Shown here: positions 33,158 to 42,049 of the stretch, piece after piece
Layout: every line of letters starts with the position of its first letter
How positions within the stretch are numbered: the first letter of the stretch is position 1
Source of the DNA: Paractinoplanes rishiriensis
GTDB lineage: Bacteria; Actinomycetota; Actinomycetes; Mycobacteriales; Micromonosporaceae
Reading direction: 5' to 3'
Length of the DNA stretch: 64,000 nucleotides
Assembly: GCF_016862375.1 (NCBI RefSeq)
Contig: NZ_BOMV01000063.1
Span: 62,001 to 126,000 of the forward strand
Position numbers and translations under genes: made by a program
The notes under the pieces: generated by a model
Database searches by the model: none
The model's input: only the letters and a program-made list of their open reading frames with translations
Told to the model about the DNA's origin: nothing

Positions 33158-33173
33158 ATGTTTACGTAAACAT
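33158..33173. promoter_or_regulatory. LacI-type operator O2
   Basis: A second identical ATGTTTACGTAAACAT palindrome, centre 34 bp from the first, 25 bp before the first permease gene. The pair would let one repressor control both divergent promoters. Confidence 0.85.
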
Positions 33174-33198
33174 CCGGAGGTTCGCGGGAGGTAACAGC

Positions 33199-34065
33199 AT
33201 GGCAACACCACGCTCGGTGCGAGGGTGGCAGTTCGTCGCACCGTTCATGGTGGTCTTCGCGCTCGTGTTCCTGGCGCCGATCGGATATTCGATCTACCTG
33301 AGCCTGTACCGCAACCGGCTGGTCGGCGGCAACTCGTTCGTCGGGCTGGAGAACTACCAGCGGGCCCTGGAGGACGCCCAGTTCTGGGCGTCGTTCGGCC
33401 GGGTCGCGCTGTTCCTGGCGATCCAGGTGCCGATCATGCTGTTCCTCGCGCTGCTGGTGGCGCTCGCGATCGACAGCGGCCGGCTCTACGGCAAGGCGTT
33501 CTTCCGGGTCACGATCTTTCTGCCGTACGCGGTGCCGGCCGTGGTGGCCACGCTGATGTGGGGCTTCATGTACGGGCCGCGGTTCGGCCTGATCGGCAGC
33601 ATCAACGACACGTTCGGCGTCACGCTGCCCGACCTGTTCGGCGCCCGGCTCGCCCTCGCCTCCATCGGCAACATCGTGACCTGGGAGTTCGTGGGCTACA
33701 ACATGCTCATCTTCTATTCCGCGCTGCGGGTGGTGCCGCACGCGCTCTACGAGTCGGCGGCGATCGACGGCGCCGGCCAGTTCCGGATCATCCGCGCCAT
33801 CAAGCTGCCGGCCATCCGCGGGGCGCTGGTGATCGCCACCATCTTCTCGGTGATCGGCAGCTTCCAGCTGTTCAACGAGCCGGCCATCCTGCGCCCGCTG
33901 GCCCGCAACACGATCACCACGGACTACACCCCCAACCTGTACGCCTACTCGCTGTCCTTCTCCGGCCAGCAGTACAACTACGCCGCCACCGTCGCGATCA
34001 TCATGGGCGTCATCACCATGGTCATCGCGTACGTCGTGCAGCTGCGCGGAACCCGGGAGCGCTGA
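33199..34065 (+). CDS. Sugar ABC transporter permease (MalF type)
   Basis: A 288-residue membrane subunit with six hydrophobic segments beginning at WQFVAPFMVVFALVFLAPIGYSIYL. The EAA loop is LYESAAIDGAGQFRIIRAIKLPAIRGALV. Ribosome-binding site GGGAGG lies before ATG 33199. First gene of the LacI-controlled operon; pairs with the next permease, which it overlaps by one base. There is no ATPase gene, so a shared one is presumed. Likely imports galacto-oligosaccharides. Confidence 0.92.
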   Translation: MATPRSVRGWQFVAPFMVVFALVFLAPIGYSIYLSLYRNRLVGGNSFVGLENYQRALEDAQFWASFGRVALFLAIQVPIMLFLALLVALAIDSGRLYGKAFFRVTIFLPYAVPAVVATLMWGFMYGPRFGLIGSINDTFGVTLPDLFGARLALASIGNIVTWEFVGYNMLIFYSALRVVPHALYESAAIDGAGQFRIIRAIKLPAIRGALVIATIFSVIGSFQLFNEPAILRPLARNTITTDYTPNLYAYSLSFSGQQYNYAATVAIIMGVITMVIAYVVQLRGTRER

Positions 34066-34919
34066 TGACCACCCTGCTGCGGCGGCGCAGCGTCACGCTC
34101 ACCCTGCTCACCGCGCTGATGGCGATCTACAGCCTGGTGCCGCTGGTCTGGCTGGTGATCAACGCGACCAAGACCCAGGACAGCCTGTTCTCATCGTTCG
34201 GGCTGTGGTTCGGCAACGACTTCGCGTTCTGGAGCAACATCCGCGAAACGCTCACCTACGACGACGGCGTGTTCCTGCGCTGGCTGGGCAACACGCTGCT
34301 GTACGTGGTGGCCGGCGCCGGCGGTGCCACGTTCCTGGCCACGCTGGCCGGGTACGGGCTGGCCAAGTTCGAGTTCACCGGCAAGCGGGCCGTGTTCGCC
34401 ACCGTGATCGGCGCGGTCGCCGTTCCGGGCACCGCGCTGGCCGTACCCACCTTCCTGATGTTCAGCCGGATGGGCCTGACCAACACGCCGTGGTCGGTCA
34501 TCATCCCGTCCCTGGTCTCGCCGTTCGGCCTCTACCTGATGTGGACGTTCTCGGCGCAGGCCGTGCCGGACGAGATGATCGAGGCGGCCCGGGTCGACGG
34601 GGCCGGCGAGTACCGCACGTTCTTCACCATCTCGGTGCCGCTGCTCGCTCCGGGCATCGTCACGGTCCTGCTCTTCACCATGGTCGCGACCTGGAACAAC
34701 TACTTCCTGCCGCTGATCATGCTGAAGGACCCGGACTGGTATCCGCTGACCGTCGGGCTCAACTCCTGGAACGAGCAGGCCCAGACGGCGGGCGGCCAGG
34801 CCGTGTTCAACCTCGTCATCACCGGATCGCTGCTCACGATCGTGCCACTCCTCGCGGCGTTCCTTCTCCTCCAGCGCTACTGGCAGTCCGGTCTGGCCGC
34901 CGGCAGCGTCAAAGAATGA
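34065..34919 (+). CDS. Sugar ABC transporter permease (MalG type)
   Basis: A 284-residue membrane subunit. Hydrophobic segments start at LTLLTALMAIYSLVPLVWLVI; the EAA loop is EMIEAARVDGAGEYRTFFTISVPLLAPGIV. ATG overlaps the stop of the previous gene (TGATG), implying translational coupling. It ends in AGSVKE, as many CUT1 permeases do, 24 bp before the binding-protein gene. Confidence 0.92.
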   Translation: MTTLLRRRSVTLTLLTALMAIYSLVPLVWLVINATKTQDSLFSSFGLWFGNDFAFWSNIRETLTYDDGVFLRWLGNTLLYVVAGAGGATFLATLAGYGLAKFEFTGKRAVFATVIGAVAVPGTALAVPTFLMFSRMGLTNTPWSVIIPSLVSPFGLYLMWTFSAQAVPDEMIEAARVDGAGEYRTFFTISVPLLAPGIVTVLLFTMVATWNNYFLPLIMLKDPDWYPLTVGLNSWNEQAQTAGGQAVFNLVITGSLLTIVPLLAAFLLLQRYWQSGLAAGSVKE

Positions 34920-34943
34920 ATTCCCCCCGAAAGGAACCCCTAG

Positions 34944-36284
34944 ATGACCAGATTAGTCAGGCTGGCCGCCGCGGCGACCGCCGCCATGCTGGCGCTCACC
35001 GCCTGCGGTGGCGACGACGGTGACGACGGCGCCACCGGCGACACGGGCGGCGCGGCCGTCTCCGAGGCCGACGTCCAGGCCGCGCTCGACAAGGGCGGCA
35101 ACCTCCTGGTCTGGGCCTGGGACAACACCATCAAGGACGTGGTGACCGGCTTCCAGGCCAAGTACCCGAAGGTCAAGGTCGAGCTGGTCAACGCCGGCAC
35201 CGGCGACAAGCAGTACACCGCGGTGCAGAACGCGATCGCGGCCGGCAGCGGCGTGCCGGACGTGGCCCAGATCGAGTACTACGCGCTGCCCCAGTTCGCG
35301 CTCGCCAAGTCGGTCGCCAACCTGGGCGGGTACGGCGCCGGCGGCCTGCAGAGCACGTTCACGCCGGGCCCGTGGAACGCGGTGAACATCGGCGGCGGCA
35401 CCTTCGGCCTGCCGATCGACTCGGGGCCGATGGCGCTGTTCTACAACAAGGAGGTCTTCGACAAGCACGGCATCCAGGTGCCGGCCACCTGGACCGAGTA
35501 CGTCGAGGCCGCGCGCAAGCTGCACAAGGCCGACCCGAAGGCCTACATCACCGGCGACACCGGCGACGCGGGCTTCACCACCAGCATGATCTGGCAGGCC
35601 GGCGGCAAGCCGTACCAGGTCGACGGCACCAACGTGACGATCAACTTCGCCGACCCGGGCTCCACCAAGTTCGCCACCACCTGGCAGCCGATGATCACCG
35701 AGAAGCTGGTGGCGCCGATCCCGCCGTGGACCGACGAGTGGTTCAAGGCGCTGGCCGACGGCACCATCGCGAGCCTGCCCACCGGCGCCTGGATGCCCGG
35801 CAACCTGGCCTCGGGCGCGGCCGCCGCGTCCGGCAAGTGGCGGGTCGCGCCGATGCCGCAGTGGGAGGCCGGCGGCACCGCGAGTGCCGAGAACGGCGGC
35901 AGCTCGCTGGCTGTGCCGGAGAAGTCGGCCAACAAGGCGCTGGCGTACGCGTTCGTCAAGTACGCGGCCGTCGACGAGGGCAAGGACCTGCGGCTCAAGG
36001 CGGGCGCGTTCCCGGCCACGTCGGCCGACCTGTCCTCGCCCGCGTTCCTGGGCCAGGAGTTCCCGTACTTCGGCGGGCAGAAGGCCAACGAGATCTTCGC
36101 GAAGTCGGCGCAGGGCGTCGTGACCGGCTGGTCGTACCTGCCGTTCCAGGTCTACGCCAACAGCATCTTCAACGACACCGTGGGTAAGGCGTACGTCTCG
36201 CCGACGAGCCTCGCCGACGCGCTGAAGAGCTGGCAGGACCAGTCCGCCAAGTACGGCACCGAGCAGGGCTTCACCGTCAAGTGA
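34944..36284 (+). CDS. Solute-binding lipoprotein of galactoside importer
   Basis: A 446-residue substrate-binding protein. Signal peptide with lipobox LTAC, Cys21 lipidated, then an acidic linker (GGDDGDDGATGDTGG). GLPIDSGPMALFYNKEVFDKHGIQVPATWTEYVEAARKL is the family signature. AAGGA lies 9 bases before ATG. A GC-rich hairpin follows the gene, separating it from the GH42 gene and probably keeping binding-protein mRNA in excess. Ligand inferred from GH42: beta-galactosides. Confidence 0.92.
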   Translation: MTRLVRLAAAATAAMLALTACGGDDGDDGATGDTGGAAVSEADVQAALDKGGNLLVWAWDNTIKDVVTGFQAKYPKVKVELVNAGTGDKQYTAVQNAIAAGSGVPDVAQIEYYALPQFALAKSVANLGGYGAGGLQSTFTPGPWNAVNIGGGTFGLPIDSGPMALFYNKEVFDKHGIQVPATWTEYVEAARKLHKADPKAYITGDTGDAGFTTSMIWQAGGKPYQVDGTNVTINFADPGSTKFATTWQPMITEKLVAPIPPWTDEWFKALADGTIASLPTGAWMPGNLASGAAAASGKWRVAPMPQWEAGGTASAENGGSSLAVPEKSANKALAYAFVKYAAVDEGKDLRLKAGAFPATSADLSSPAFLGQEFPYFGGQKANEIFAKSAQGVVTGWSYLPFQVYANSIFNDTVGKAYVSPTSLADALKSWQDQSAKYGTEQGFTVK

Positions 36285-36291
36285 CACCGGA

Positions 36292-36320
36292 GGGGGCCCG
36301 TGCCGCCGGTGCGGGCCCCC
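36292..36320 (+). terminator. Intra-operon stem-loop (attenuator-like)
   Basis: GGGGGCCCG (36292-36300) and CGGGCCCCC (36312-36320), perfect 9-bp arms with an 11-base loop, lie between the binding-protein stop and GH42 ribosome-binding site. Such hairpins commonly reduce read-through or protect upstream mRNA. Confidence 0.65.
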
Positions 36321-36339
36321 TGCCAGGCAAGGAGTTTGT

Positions 36340-38316
36340 GTGAGTTCCCCCCGCTGGCTGCGCCGCACCGGCGCGCCCCGCCTCGAGTACGGCGCCGACT
36401 ACAACCCCGAGCAGTGGCCGCGCGAGGTCTGGGACGACGACGTGCGCGCCATGCGCGAGGCCGGCGTCACCATCGTCTCGCTCGGCATCTTCTCCTGGGC
36501 GCGGCTCGAACCGGCCGACGGCGAGTTCGACTTCGGCTGGCTCGACGAGGCGATGGATCTGTTGCACGCCAACGGGATCCTGGTCGACCTGGCCACCGCG
36601 ACCGCCTCGCCGCCGCCGTGGCTGACCGCCGCACACCCCGAGGTGCTGCCGATCGACCAGCAGGGGCGCACGGTCTGGCCGGGTGGCCGGCAGCACTGGC
36701 GCCCAACCTCCAAGATCTTTCGGCGGTACGCGCTGCGCCTGGTCCGCGAGTTGGGCACGCACTACGCGAACCACCCCGCGCTGGCGGCCTGGCACGTCAA
36801 CAACGAACTGGGCTGTCACAACCTCTACGACTTCTCGGACGACGCCGCCGTCGCGTTCCGGGACTGGCTGCGCTCCCGGTACGCGACGCTGGACGCCCTC
36901 AACCACGCCTGGGGCACCGCGTTCTGGTCGCAGCACTACACGGCGTGGGAGCAGATCCTGCCGCCCCGGCTGGCCGCCACCCACCCCAACCCGACCCAGC
37001 AGCTCGACTTCAAGCGCTTCTCGTCGGACGTGCTCAAGGACCACCTCATCGCCGAACGGGAACTGCTGCGCGAGCTGACCCCCGAGGTGCCGGTCACCAC
37101 CAACTTCATGGTCGTCGGCGAGACGAAGGGCATGAACTACGCCGACTGGGCCGCCGAGGTCGACTTCGTGGCCAACGACCACTACACGCACCCCGGCCCG
37201 CGGAGCCGCGACGAGCTGTCGTTCGCGGCCAACCGGGTCGGCAACCTGGCCGGCGGCGCGCCCTGGTTCCTGATGGAGCACTCCACCAGCGCCGTGAACT
37301 GGCAGCCGGTCAACGTCCCGAAGCGCCCCGGCGAGCTGGCCCGGGACTCGCTCACCCACGTGGCGCACGGAGCCGACGCGGTGTGCTTCTTCCAGTGGCG
37401 GCAGTCGCGGGCGGGCGCCGAGAAATACCACTCGGCGATGCTGCCGCACGCCGGGACCGGCAGCGCGCTGTTCCGGGCCGTGGTCTCGCTCGGCGAGCGG
37501 CTGCGCGACCTCGCTTTCGTGGCCGGCACGCACCGCACCCGGGCCCGGGCCGCGATCGTCTTCGACTGGGAGTCGTGGTGGGCGGCCGAGCAGGACTCGC
37601 ACCCCACCGACCGGCTGCGCTACCAGCAGGAGGCGCTCGACTGGTACTCGGCGTTCCTGGACCTGGGCGTCCGGGTGGACGTGGTGCCGGCGTCGGCCCC
37701 GCTGGCGGAGTACGCGTTCGTCGCCGCGCCGATCCTGCACGTCGTGCCCGCCGCGCTGGCCGAGCGGCTGACCTCGTACGTGCACAATGGTGGTCACCTG
37801 GTCACCACCTACTTCAGCGGGATCGTCGACGAGAACGACCACGTCTGGCTGGGTGGCTACCCGGGCGCGCTGCGGGAACTGCTGGGCCTGCGGATCGAGG
37901 AGTTCGCGCCGCTGCTCGACGACGAGAGCGCCGCACTCGACAACGGCACCACCGGCACGCTGTGGACCGACCGGATCGACCTGACGTCCCCGGCCACCGA
38001 GGTGCTGGCCTCGTACAAGACCGGCGAGATGGCCGGCCGCCCGGCCGTGACGCGACACCCGGCGGGTGCCGGTTCGGCCGGTTACGTGTCGACCCGGCTG
38101 GGTCCGGCCGGTATAGCCGCGGTGCTCGGCGAGTTCCTGGATCGGGCCGCCGTGCGGAGTGAGCTTCCCCCTGATTTGCGGGGCAGGGTCGAGCTGACGG
38201 TACGTGACGGCATACGCTTCCTCCTCAACCGCACCGACGCGCCGGTCGACCTCACGTCGCTCGGCGCCGACGTGCCCGTGCTCGCCGCCAGGGCTGTGGC
38301 GGCGATCCGCGCCTGA
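36340..38316 (+). CDS. GH42 beta-galactosidase
   Basis: A 658-residue cytoplasmic glycosidase removing terminal beta-galactose. The barrel begins EYGADYNPEQWPREVWDDDVRAMREAG; the acid/base is Glu156 in WHVNNELGCHN and the nucleophile Glu313 in FLMEHS. The trimerisation and C-terminal beta domains of the family follow (residues about 390-658). GTG 36340 has AAGGAG 6 bases upstream. No signal peptide, which fits import of galactosides by the preceding transporter. Last gene of the LacI-controlled operon; a strong terminator follows. Confidence 0.93.
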   Translation: MSSPRWLRRTGAPRLEYGADYNPEQWPREVWDDDVRAMREAGVTIVSLGIFSWARLEPADGEFDFGWLDEAMDLLHANGILVDLATATASPPPWLTAAHPEVLPIDQQGRTVWPGGRQHWRPTSKIFRRYALRLVRELGTHYANHPALAAWHVNNELGCHNLYDFSDDAAVAFRDWLRSRYATLDALNHAWGTAFWSQHYTAWEQILPPRLAATHPNPTQQLDFKRFSSDVLKDHLIAERELLRELTPEVPVTTNFMVVGETKGMNYADWAAEVDFVANDHYTHPGPRSRDELSFAANRVGNLAGGAPWFLMEHSTSAVNWQPVNVPKRPGELARDSLTHVAHGADAVCFFQWRQSRAGAEKYHSAMLPHAGTGSALFRAVVSLGERLRDLAFVAGTHRTRARAAIVFDWESWWAAEQDSHPTDRLRYQQEALDWYSAFLDLGVRVDVVPASAPLAEYAFVAAPILHVVPAALAERLTSYVHNGGHLVTTYFSGIVDENDHVWLGGYPGALRELLGLRIEEFAPLLDDESAALDNGTTGTLWTDRIDLTSPATEVLASYKTGEMAGRPAVTRHPAGAGSAGYVSTRLGPAGIAAVLGEFLDRAAVRSELPPDLRGRVELTVRDGIRFLLNRTDAPVDLTSLGADVPVLAARAVAAIRA

Positions 38317-38329
38317 ACATTCGGCGCGC

Positions 38330-38365
38330 GACCCGGTGGCGTCCCTGCCCCGACGCCACCGGGTC
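38330..38365. terminator. Perfect 14-bp bidirectional terminator
   Basis: GACCCGGTGGCGTC (38330-38343) and GACGCCACCGGGTC (38352-38365) with an 8-base loop, between the convergent GH42 and monooxygenase genes. Confidence 0.85.
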
Positions 38366-38381
38366 AACCCCAACCTCGGGC

Positions 38382-39447
38382 TCAACCGCTCGGGTGCGGC
38401 CCGGGCGGCTGCCAGTCCGACCAGCGGGCCATCGAGCGGATCGACACCCGCGCCGGCGTGAGGCGGATCGCCGCGTTGCGCAGAGCGACCGCGACCGGGT
38501 TGCGCAACTGCTGCCCGACGCGGCCGACCTGACGGGCCGCGCGGGACCTGCGTGGTGCGCGGATGCCGCAGCCGGTCGTAGGTGGCCAGCCCGTCCGGCG
38601 TCCCGAGGGCGTGCGCCAGCACGACCGCGTCCTCGACGGCCTGACCGGCGCCCTGACCCAGGTTGGGCGTCATGGCGTGCGCCGCGTCTCCCAGCAGCGC
38701 CACCCTACCGGCCACGTACGACGGCGGCGGGGACGGCAGATACCAGATGTCGCCGGCCAGAATCCGCTCCGGCGCGGTGGCGGCCAGCAGGTCGGGGATG
38801 GGCGCGTGCCAGCCGCGCAGGGCGGGCGGGAGCGGCAACCGCGCGTCCGGGGGTGCGGTGATCGCGGCGTACCAGTAAACCTGCCCGGCGCCGATCGGGA
38901 CCGTGCCGAACTCGGTGCCCCGGCCCCAGGTGATCGTGGCCGGCACCGGGCCGGGAAAGTCGGTGACCGCGCGCCACGCGGTGCTGCCGCTGTACGCCGG
39001 TGCGGGAGTGCCGGGCCAGAACGTCGCCCGGACCACGCTGTTGATGCCGTCGGCGCCGACCACCAGATCCGCGTCCAGGTCGCGCGGATCGTCGACGCGG
39101 CAACCGGTCCGGACCACGCCCGCGGGCAGCGCCGCGGCCAGGATGCGGTGCAGGGCGGCCCGGTGGATGCCGTGCGTGCCGTCGGCGACGTCGAGCCGGG
39201 ACAGCCAGCGACCGCGGTCGGTGCGGATGCCGCCGGAGGACGCCTCGGCGCCGGCGGCCCGGACCGCGTCGCCGACGCCGAGTGTGTCGAGGGCGCGCAT
39301 CGCGTTCGCCATCAGGGTGAGGCCGGCGCCGGACCCGCGCAGCGCCGGTGCCTGTTCCCGGACGGTGACCTGCCAGCCGGTGCGGACCAGCGCCAGCGCG
39401 GCGGTCAGCCCACCGATGCCGGCACCGACGATGATTGCGGTAGCCAT
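38382..39447 (-). pseudogene. FAD-dependent monooxygenase with one-base frameshift
   Basis: A flavoprotein hydroxylase of the PHBH/salicylate-hydroxylase type. The dinucleotide loop is ATAIIVGAGIGGLTAALALVRTG, the NAD(P)H/FAD motif DLDADLVVGADGINSVVR and the ribityl motif GRVALLGDAAHAMTPNLGQGAGQAVEDA. After YDRLRHPRTTQV the frame runs off into a nonsense tail; shifting one base at 38543-38545 (a run of three C on the coding strand) restores RAARQVGRVGQQLRNPVAVALRNAAIRLTP and a stop at 38382. Corrected length is 354 residues. The catalytic core is complete, so a truncated active form, or a sequencing error, remains possible. ATG 39447 seems leaderless (TAGAAT 6 bases upstream). Divergent from a TetR gene. 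Confidence 0.8.
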
Positions 39448-39454
39448 GCACGTA

Positions 39455-39470
39455 TTCTACAGATGTAGAA
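39455..39470. promoter_or_regulatory. TetR-type operator over monooxygenase promoter
   Basis: TTCTACA (39455-39461) and TGTAGAA (39464-39470) form a perfect palindrome with a 2-base centre in the 35-bp gap between the monooxygenase and TetR genes. It overlaps the TAGAAT -10 of the monooxygenase, so binding should block it. Confidence 0.75.
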
Positions 39471-39482
39471 GAAGGGGGTCGA

Positions 39483-40064
39483 GTGCGCGACCGCACCGCG
39501 AGGATCGCCGCCCTGGCCGACGCCGCGATCGGGCTGCTCGCCGAGGAGGGCGCGCGCGGCCTCACCCACCGGGCCGTCGACGCGCGCGCCGCGATGCCGG
39601 CCGGCACCACCTCGGCGTACCTGCGAACCCGGCAGGCCCTGATCGAAGCGGTGGTGGACCGCCTGGCCGACCTGGACGGCGAGCCGGCCCCACCGGCGCC
39701 GGCGGATGACCTCGACGGGCTCGCGGCTGGGATCGCGGCGATGCTCGACCACCAGCTGAGCGAGGGGCGCACCCGGACGCTGGCCCGGTACGCGTGCCTG
39801 TTGGAGGCCACCTACCGGCCCGAGCTGCGGACGATCCTGGCGCACGGCGCGGCGTCCCGGGCCGCGGCGCGGCAGATGCTGGCGGCGGCCGGTGCCGCCG
39901 ACGCCGCACGACGGGGCGACTACCTGGTCGCGTACCTGGACGGCTTGGTCTTTGATCGTCTCATCGGTGCCGGCGCGCTCACCGCGCCACCGCCGGGAAC
40001 TGCGCAGTCAAAGGCTGATTTGACCGAGGCCGTACGCCTGGCGTTAAGTGCGGCGATGCGATGA
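39483..40064 (+). CDS. TetR-family repressor
   Basis: A 193-residue regulator. N-terminal helix-turn-helix: IAALADAAIGLLAEEGARGLTHRAVDARAAMPAGTTSAYLRTRQALIEAVVDRL; the rest is a helical ligand-binding domain. GTG 39483 follows a GGGGG stretch. It is divergent from the monooxygenase and the only regulator near the TTCTACA palindrome, so it probably represses both genes until an aromatic or similar ligand binds. Its stop overlaps the acyltransferase start, so the three genes that follow may share its transcript. Confidence 0.88.
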   Translation: MRDRTARIAALADAAIGLLAEEGARGLTHRAVDARAAMPAGTTSAYLRTRQALIEAVVDRLADLDGEPAPPAPADDLDGLAAGIAAMLDHQLSEGRTRTLARYACLLEATYRPELRTILAHGAASRAAARQMLAAAGAADAARRGDYLVAYLDGLVFDRLIGAGALTAPPPGTAQSKADLTEAVRLALSAAMR

Positions 40065-40792
40065 AGCCCTACGATGCGCCCATGCGTCGCGTGTTCTCGG
40101 TGGTGTACTGGGCTTTCATCGGGCTCACGTGTCCGGTCTTCTTCTTCGGCGCCGTGGTCGTCTGGCTGGTGACGCTGCCGTTCGACCGGCGCCGGGTCGC
40201 GCTGCACCTGTACTCGTCGGCGTGGGCGGTCTTCTACGTCCACGTCAACCCGCTGTGGCGCCTGCGGATCACCGGCCGCGAGCGGCTGCCCTGGCACGGC
40301 CCCGCGGTTCTGGTCGCCAACCACGCCTCGCTGATCGACATCCTGGTGCTGTTCGGCCTGTTCCGCCCCTACAAGTGGGTGTCCAAGCAGGAGATCTTCA
40401 AGGTCCCGGTGATCGGCTGGAACATGCGGCTCAACGACTACGTGCCCCTGGTCCGCGGCAGCGGCGCCTCGGTCCGCCGGATGATGGAGCACTGCGACCG
40501 CCTGCTGGCGGCCGGCTCACCCGTGCTGATCTTCCCGGAGGGCCGCCGCAGCGCCGACGGCTCGCTGCAGGCGTTCAAGGACGGTGCCTTCGATCTGGCC
40601 GTACGCCACCACGTGCCGGTCTATCCGATCGTGGTGACCGGGACCGGGCGGGCGCTGCCCAAACACGGCCTGGTCCTCCGGGAACACGTCGATGTCCGGG
40701 TCACGGTGCTGCCGCCGCTCGACCCCGCCGCGTACGGCGACGTGCCGTCGCTGCGGGACGCGACCCGGCAGGCCGTCGCGGACCACCTCTGA
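40061..40792 (+). CDS. 1-acyl-glycerol-3-phosphate acyltransferase (PlsC-like)
   Basis: A 243-residue membrane-associated acyltransferase. One or two hydrophobic segments (residues about 10-40) precede the catalytic NHASLID motif (Asn87-Asp93), and IFPEGRRSADG is the substrate-binding block. It would acylate lysophosphatidic acid or a related lipid. ATG 40061 overlaps the TetR stop by 4 bases; ATG 40082 is an alternative. It overlaps the next glycosyltransferase by one base, suggesting a glycolipid-making pair. Confidence 0.88.
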   Translation: MKPYDAPMRRVFSVVYWAFIGLTCPVFFFGAVVVWLVTLPFDRRRVALHLYSSAWAVFYVHVNPLWRLRITGRERLPWHGPAVLVANHASLIDILVLFGLFRPYKWVSKQEIFKVPVIGWNMRLNDYVPLVRGSGASVRRMMEHCDRLLAAGSPVLIFPEGRRSADGSLQAFKDGAFDLAVRHHVPVYPIVVTGTGRALPKHGLVLREHVDVRVTVLPPLDPAAYGDVPSLRDATRQAVADHL

Positions 40793-41988
40793 TGCGGATC
40801 GCCCACTTCTGCGACAGCCACGAGGGCCGCCCCGACGGCGTGTCCCGCTCGGCGGCCCTGACCGTCTCGTTGCTGCGGGCTGCCGGCCACGAGGTCGACC
40901 TGGTACACCCCGGCCCGCTGCTCACCCGTTCCGCCGAGGCCGGCCGGGTGCGCTCGATCCCGGTCCCGCGCCGTCAGGTCCGCGTCGCCCTGCCGTCCCC
41001 GCGCCCACCCCTGACCGGCCCGCCGTTGACCGGCCCACCCGACGTGATCCACGCGCACACCGTGGGCCCGATCGGCATGACCGGCTTCCGCCTGGCCGAA
41101 CGCTGGCGGGTGCCACTGGTGATGACCTGGCACACCGACCTGCTCGCCTACGCGGATCACTTCCCGGAGATCCCCACCGGCGCCGCCTGGTGCGCGCGGC
41201 AACTGCGGCTGGGCTGGTCCGCCGCCGAGTTCCTGGAACTGACCCGCCCCGGCGCGGTCCGGCGGCACCGCCTGGCGGCGCTGGGCCAGGCCATGTTCGC
41301 CCGGCTGGCGGTGGCGATCGCCCCGTCGCCCAAGACCGCCGCGGGGTTCGCCGACTTCGCCCCGCTGCCGCCGGTGTGCGTCCTGCCCACCCCGGTCCTG
41401 CCGGTCGTTACCGTCCCGCTCGCCCGGCTCAAACGGCCCGGTGCCGTGGTGCTGTCGGTGGGCCGGGCCTCCGCCGAGAAGAACCCGGAGTTGCTGCTCC
41501 AGGCCTTCACCCACCTGCGCCGCACGGTGCCGGACGCCCGCCTGGTCATGCTCGGGGTCCGTCAGGCCCGGGCCGCCCTGTGCCGCCGCATAGCCGAACT
41601 CGACCTCGCAGCTTCCGTGGAGATGCTGCCCCCGGTCCCGCCGGGCGAGGTGACCGCCTACTACCGGGCGGCGGACGTGCTGGCGTTCTCCTCCACGACC
41701 GACACCCAGAGCCTGGTGCTGGCCGAGGCCGAGGCAACCGGCCTGCCGGTGGTGGCCGCCGACCCGCAGCTGGCCGAGCGTCCCGGCGGCGGCCCGCCCC
41801 GCCCCACCTGCCCACCGGAGCCGGCGGCCTTCGCCGCCGCCCTGCACCGCATGCTGACCGATGCCACCTTGCGCGCCGAGGTGATCGACGCGGGCCTGGC
41901 CGCCACCGCGGCGTATCCACCGGAGCTGTTCCTGTCCCGCCTGGTCGAGGTGTACGCGCGATCCCGCACGGCCGAACTCCCCGCCTGA
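40792..41988 (+). CDS. GT4-type glycosyltransferase
   Basis: A 398-residue GT-B enzyme resembling the diacylglycerol/PimB-like lipid glycosyltransferases. N-terminal MRIAHFCDSHEGRPDGVSRSA has the glycine-rich acceptor loop; DVIHAHTVGPIG and PLVMTWHTDLLAYADHFPEI are family signatures. The donor part is VVLSVGRASAEKNPELLLQAF and the acidic pair falls in SLVLAEAEATGLPVVAA. ATG overlaps the acyltransferase stop (TGATG). With that gene it probably builds a membrane glycolipid; sugar and lipid are unknown. Confidence 0.86.
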   Translation: MRIAHFCDSHEGRPDGVSRSAALTVSLLRAAGHEVDLVHPGPLLTRSAEAGRVRSIPVPRRQVRVALPSPRPPLTGPPLTGPPDVIHAHTVGPIGMTGFRLAERWRVPLVMTWHTDLLAYADHFPEIPTGAAWCARQLRLGWSAAEFLELTRPGAVRRHRLAALGQAMFARLAVAIAPSPKTAAGFADFAPLPPVCVLPTPVLPVVTVPLARLKRPGAVVLSVGRASAEKNPELLLQAFTHLRRTVPDARLVMLGVRQARAALCRRIAELDLAASVEMLPPVPPGEVTAYYRAADVLAFSSTTDTQSLVLAEAEATGLPVVAADPQLAERPGGGPPRPTCPPEPAAFAAALHRMLTDATLRAEVIDAGLAATAAYPPELFLSRLVEVYARSRTAELPA

Positions 41989-42049
41989 TCTGGCGCGCGC
42001 CGGGCGAGCGTTCGGCGGTATCTGTCGGTTGGCCGGGGCGGATGCGACG

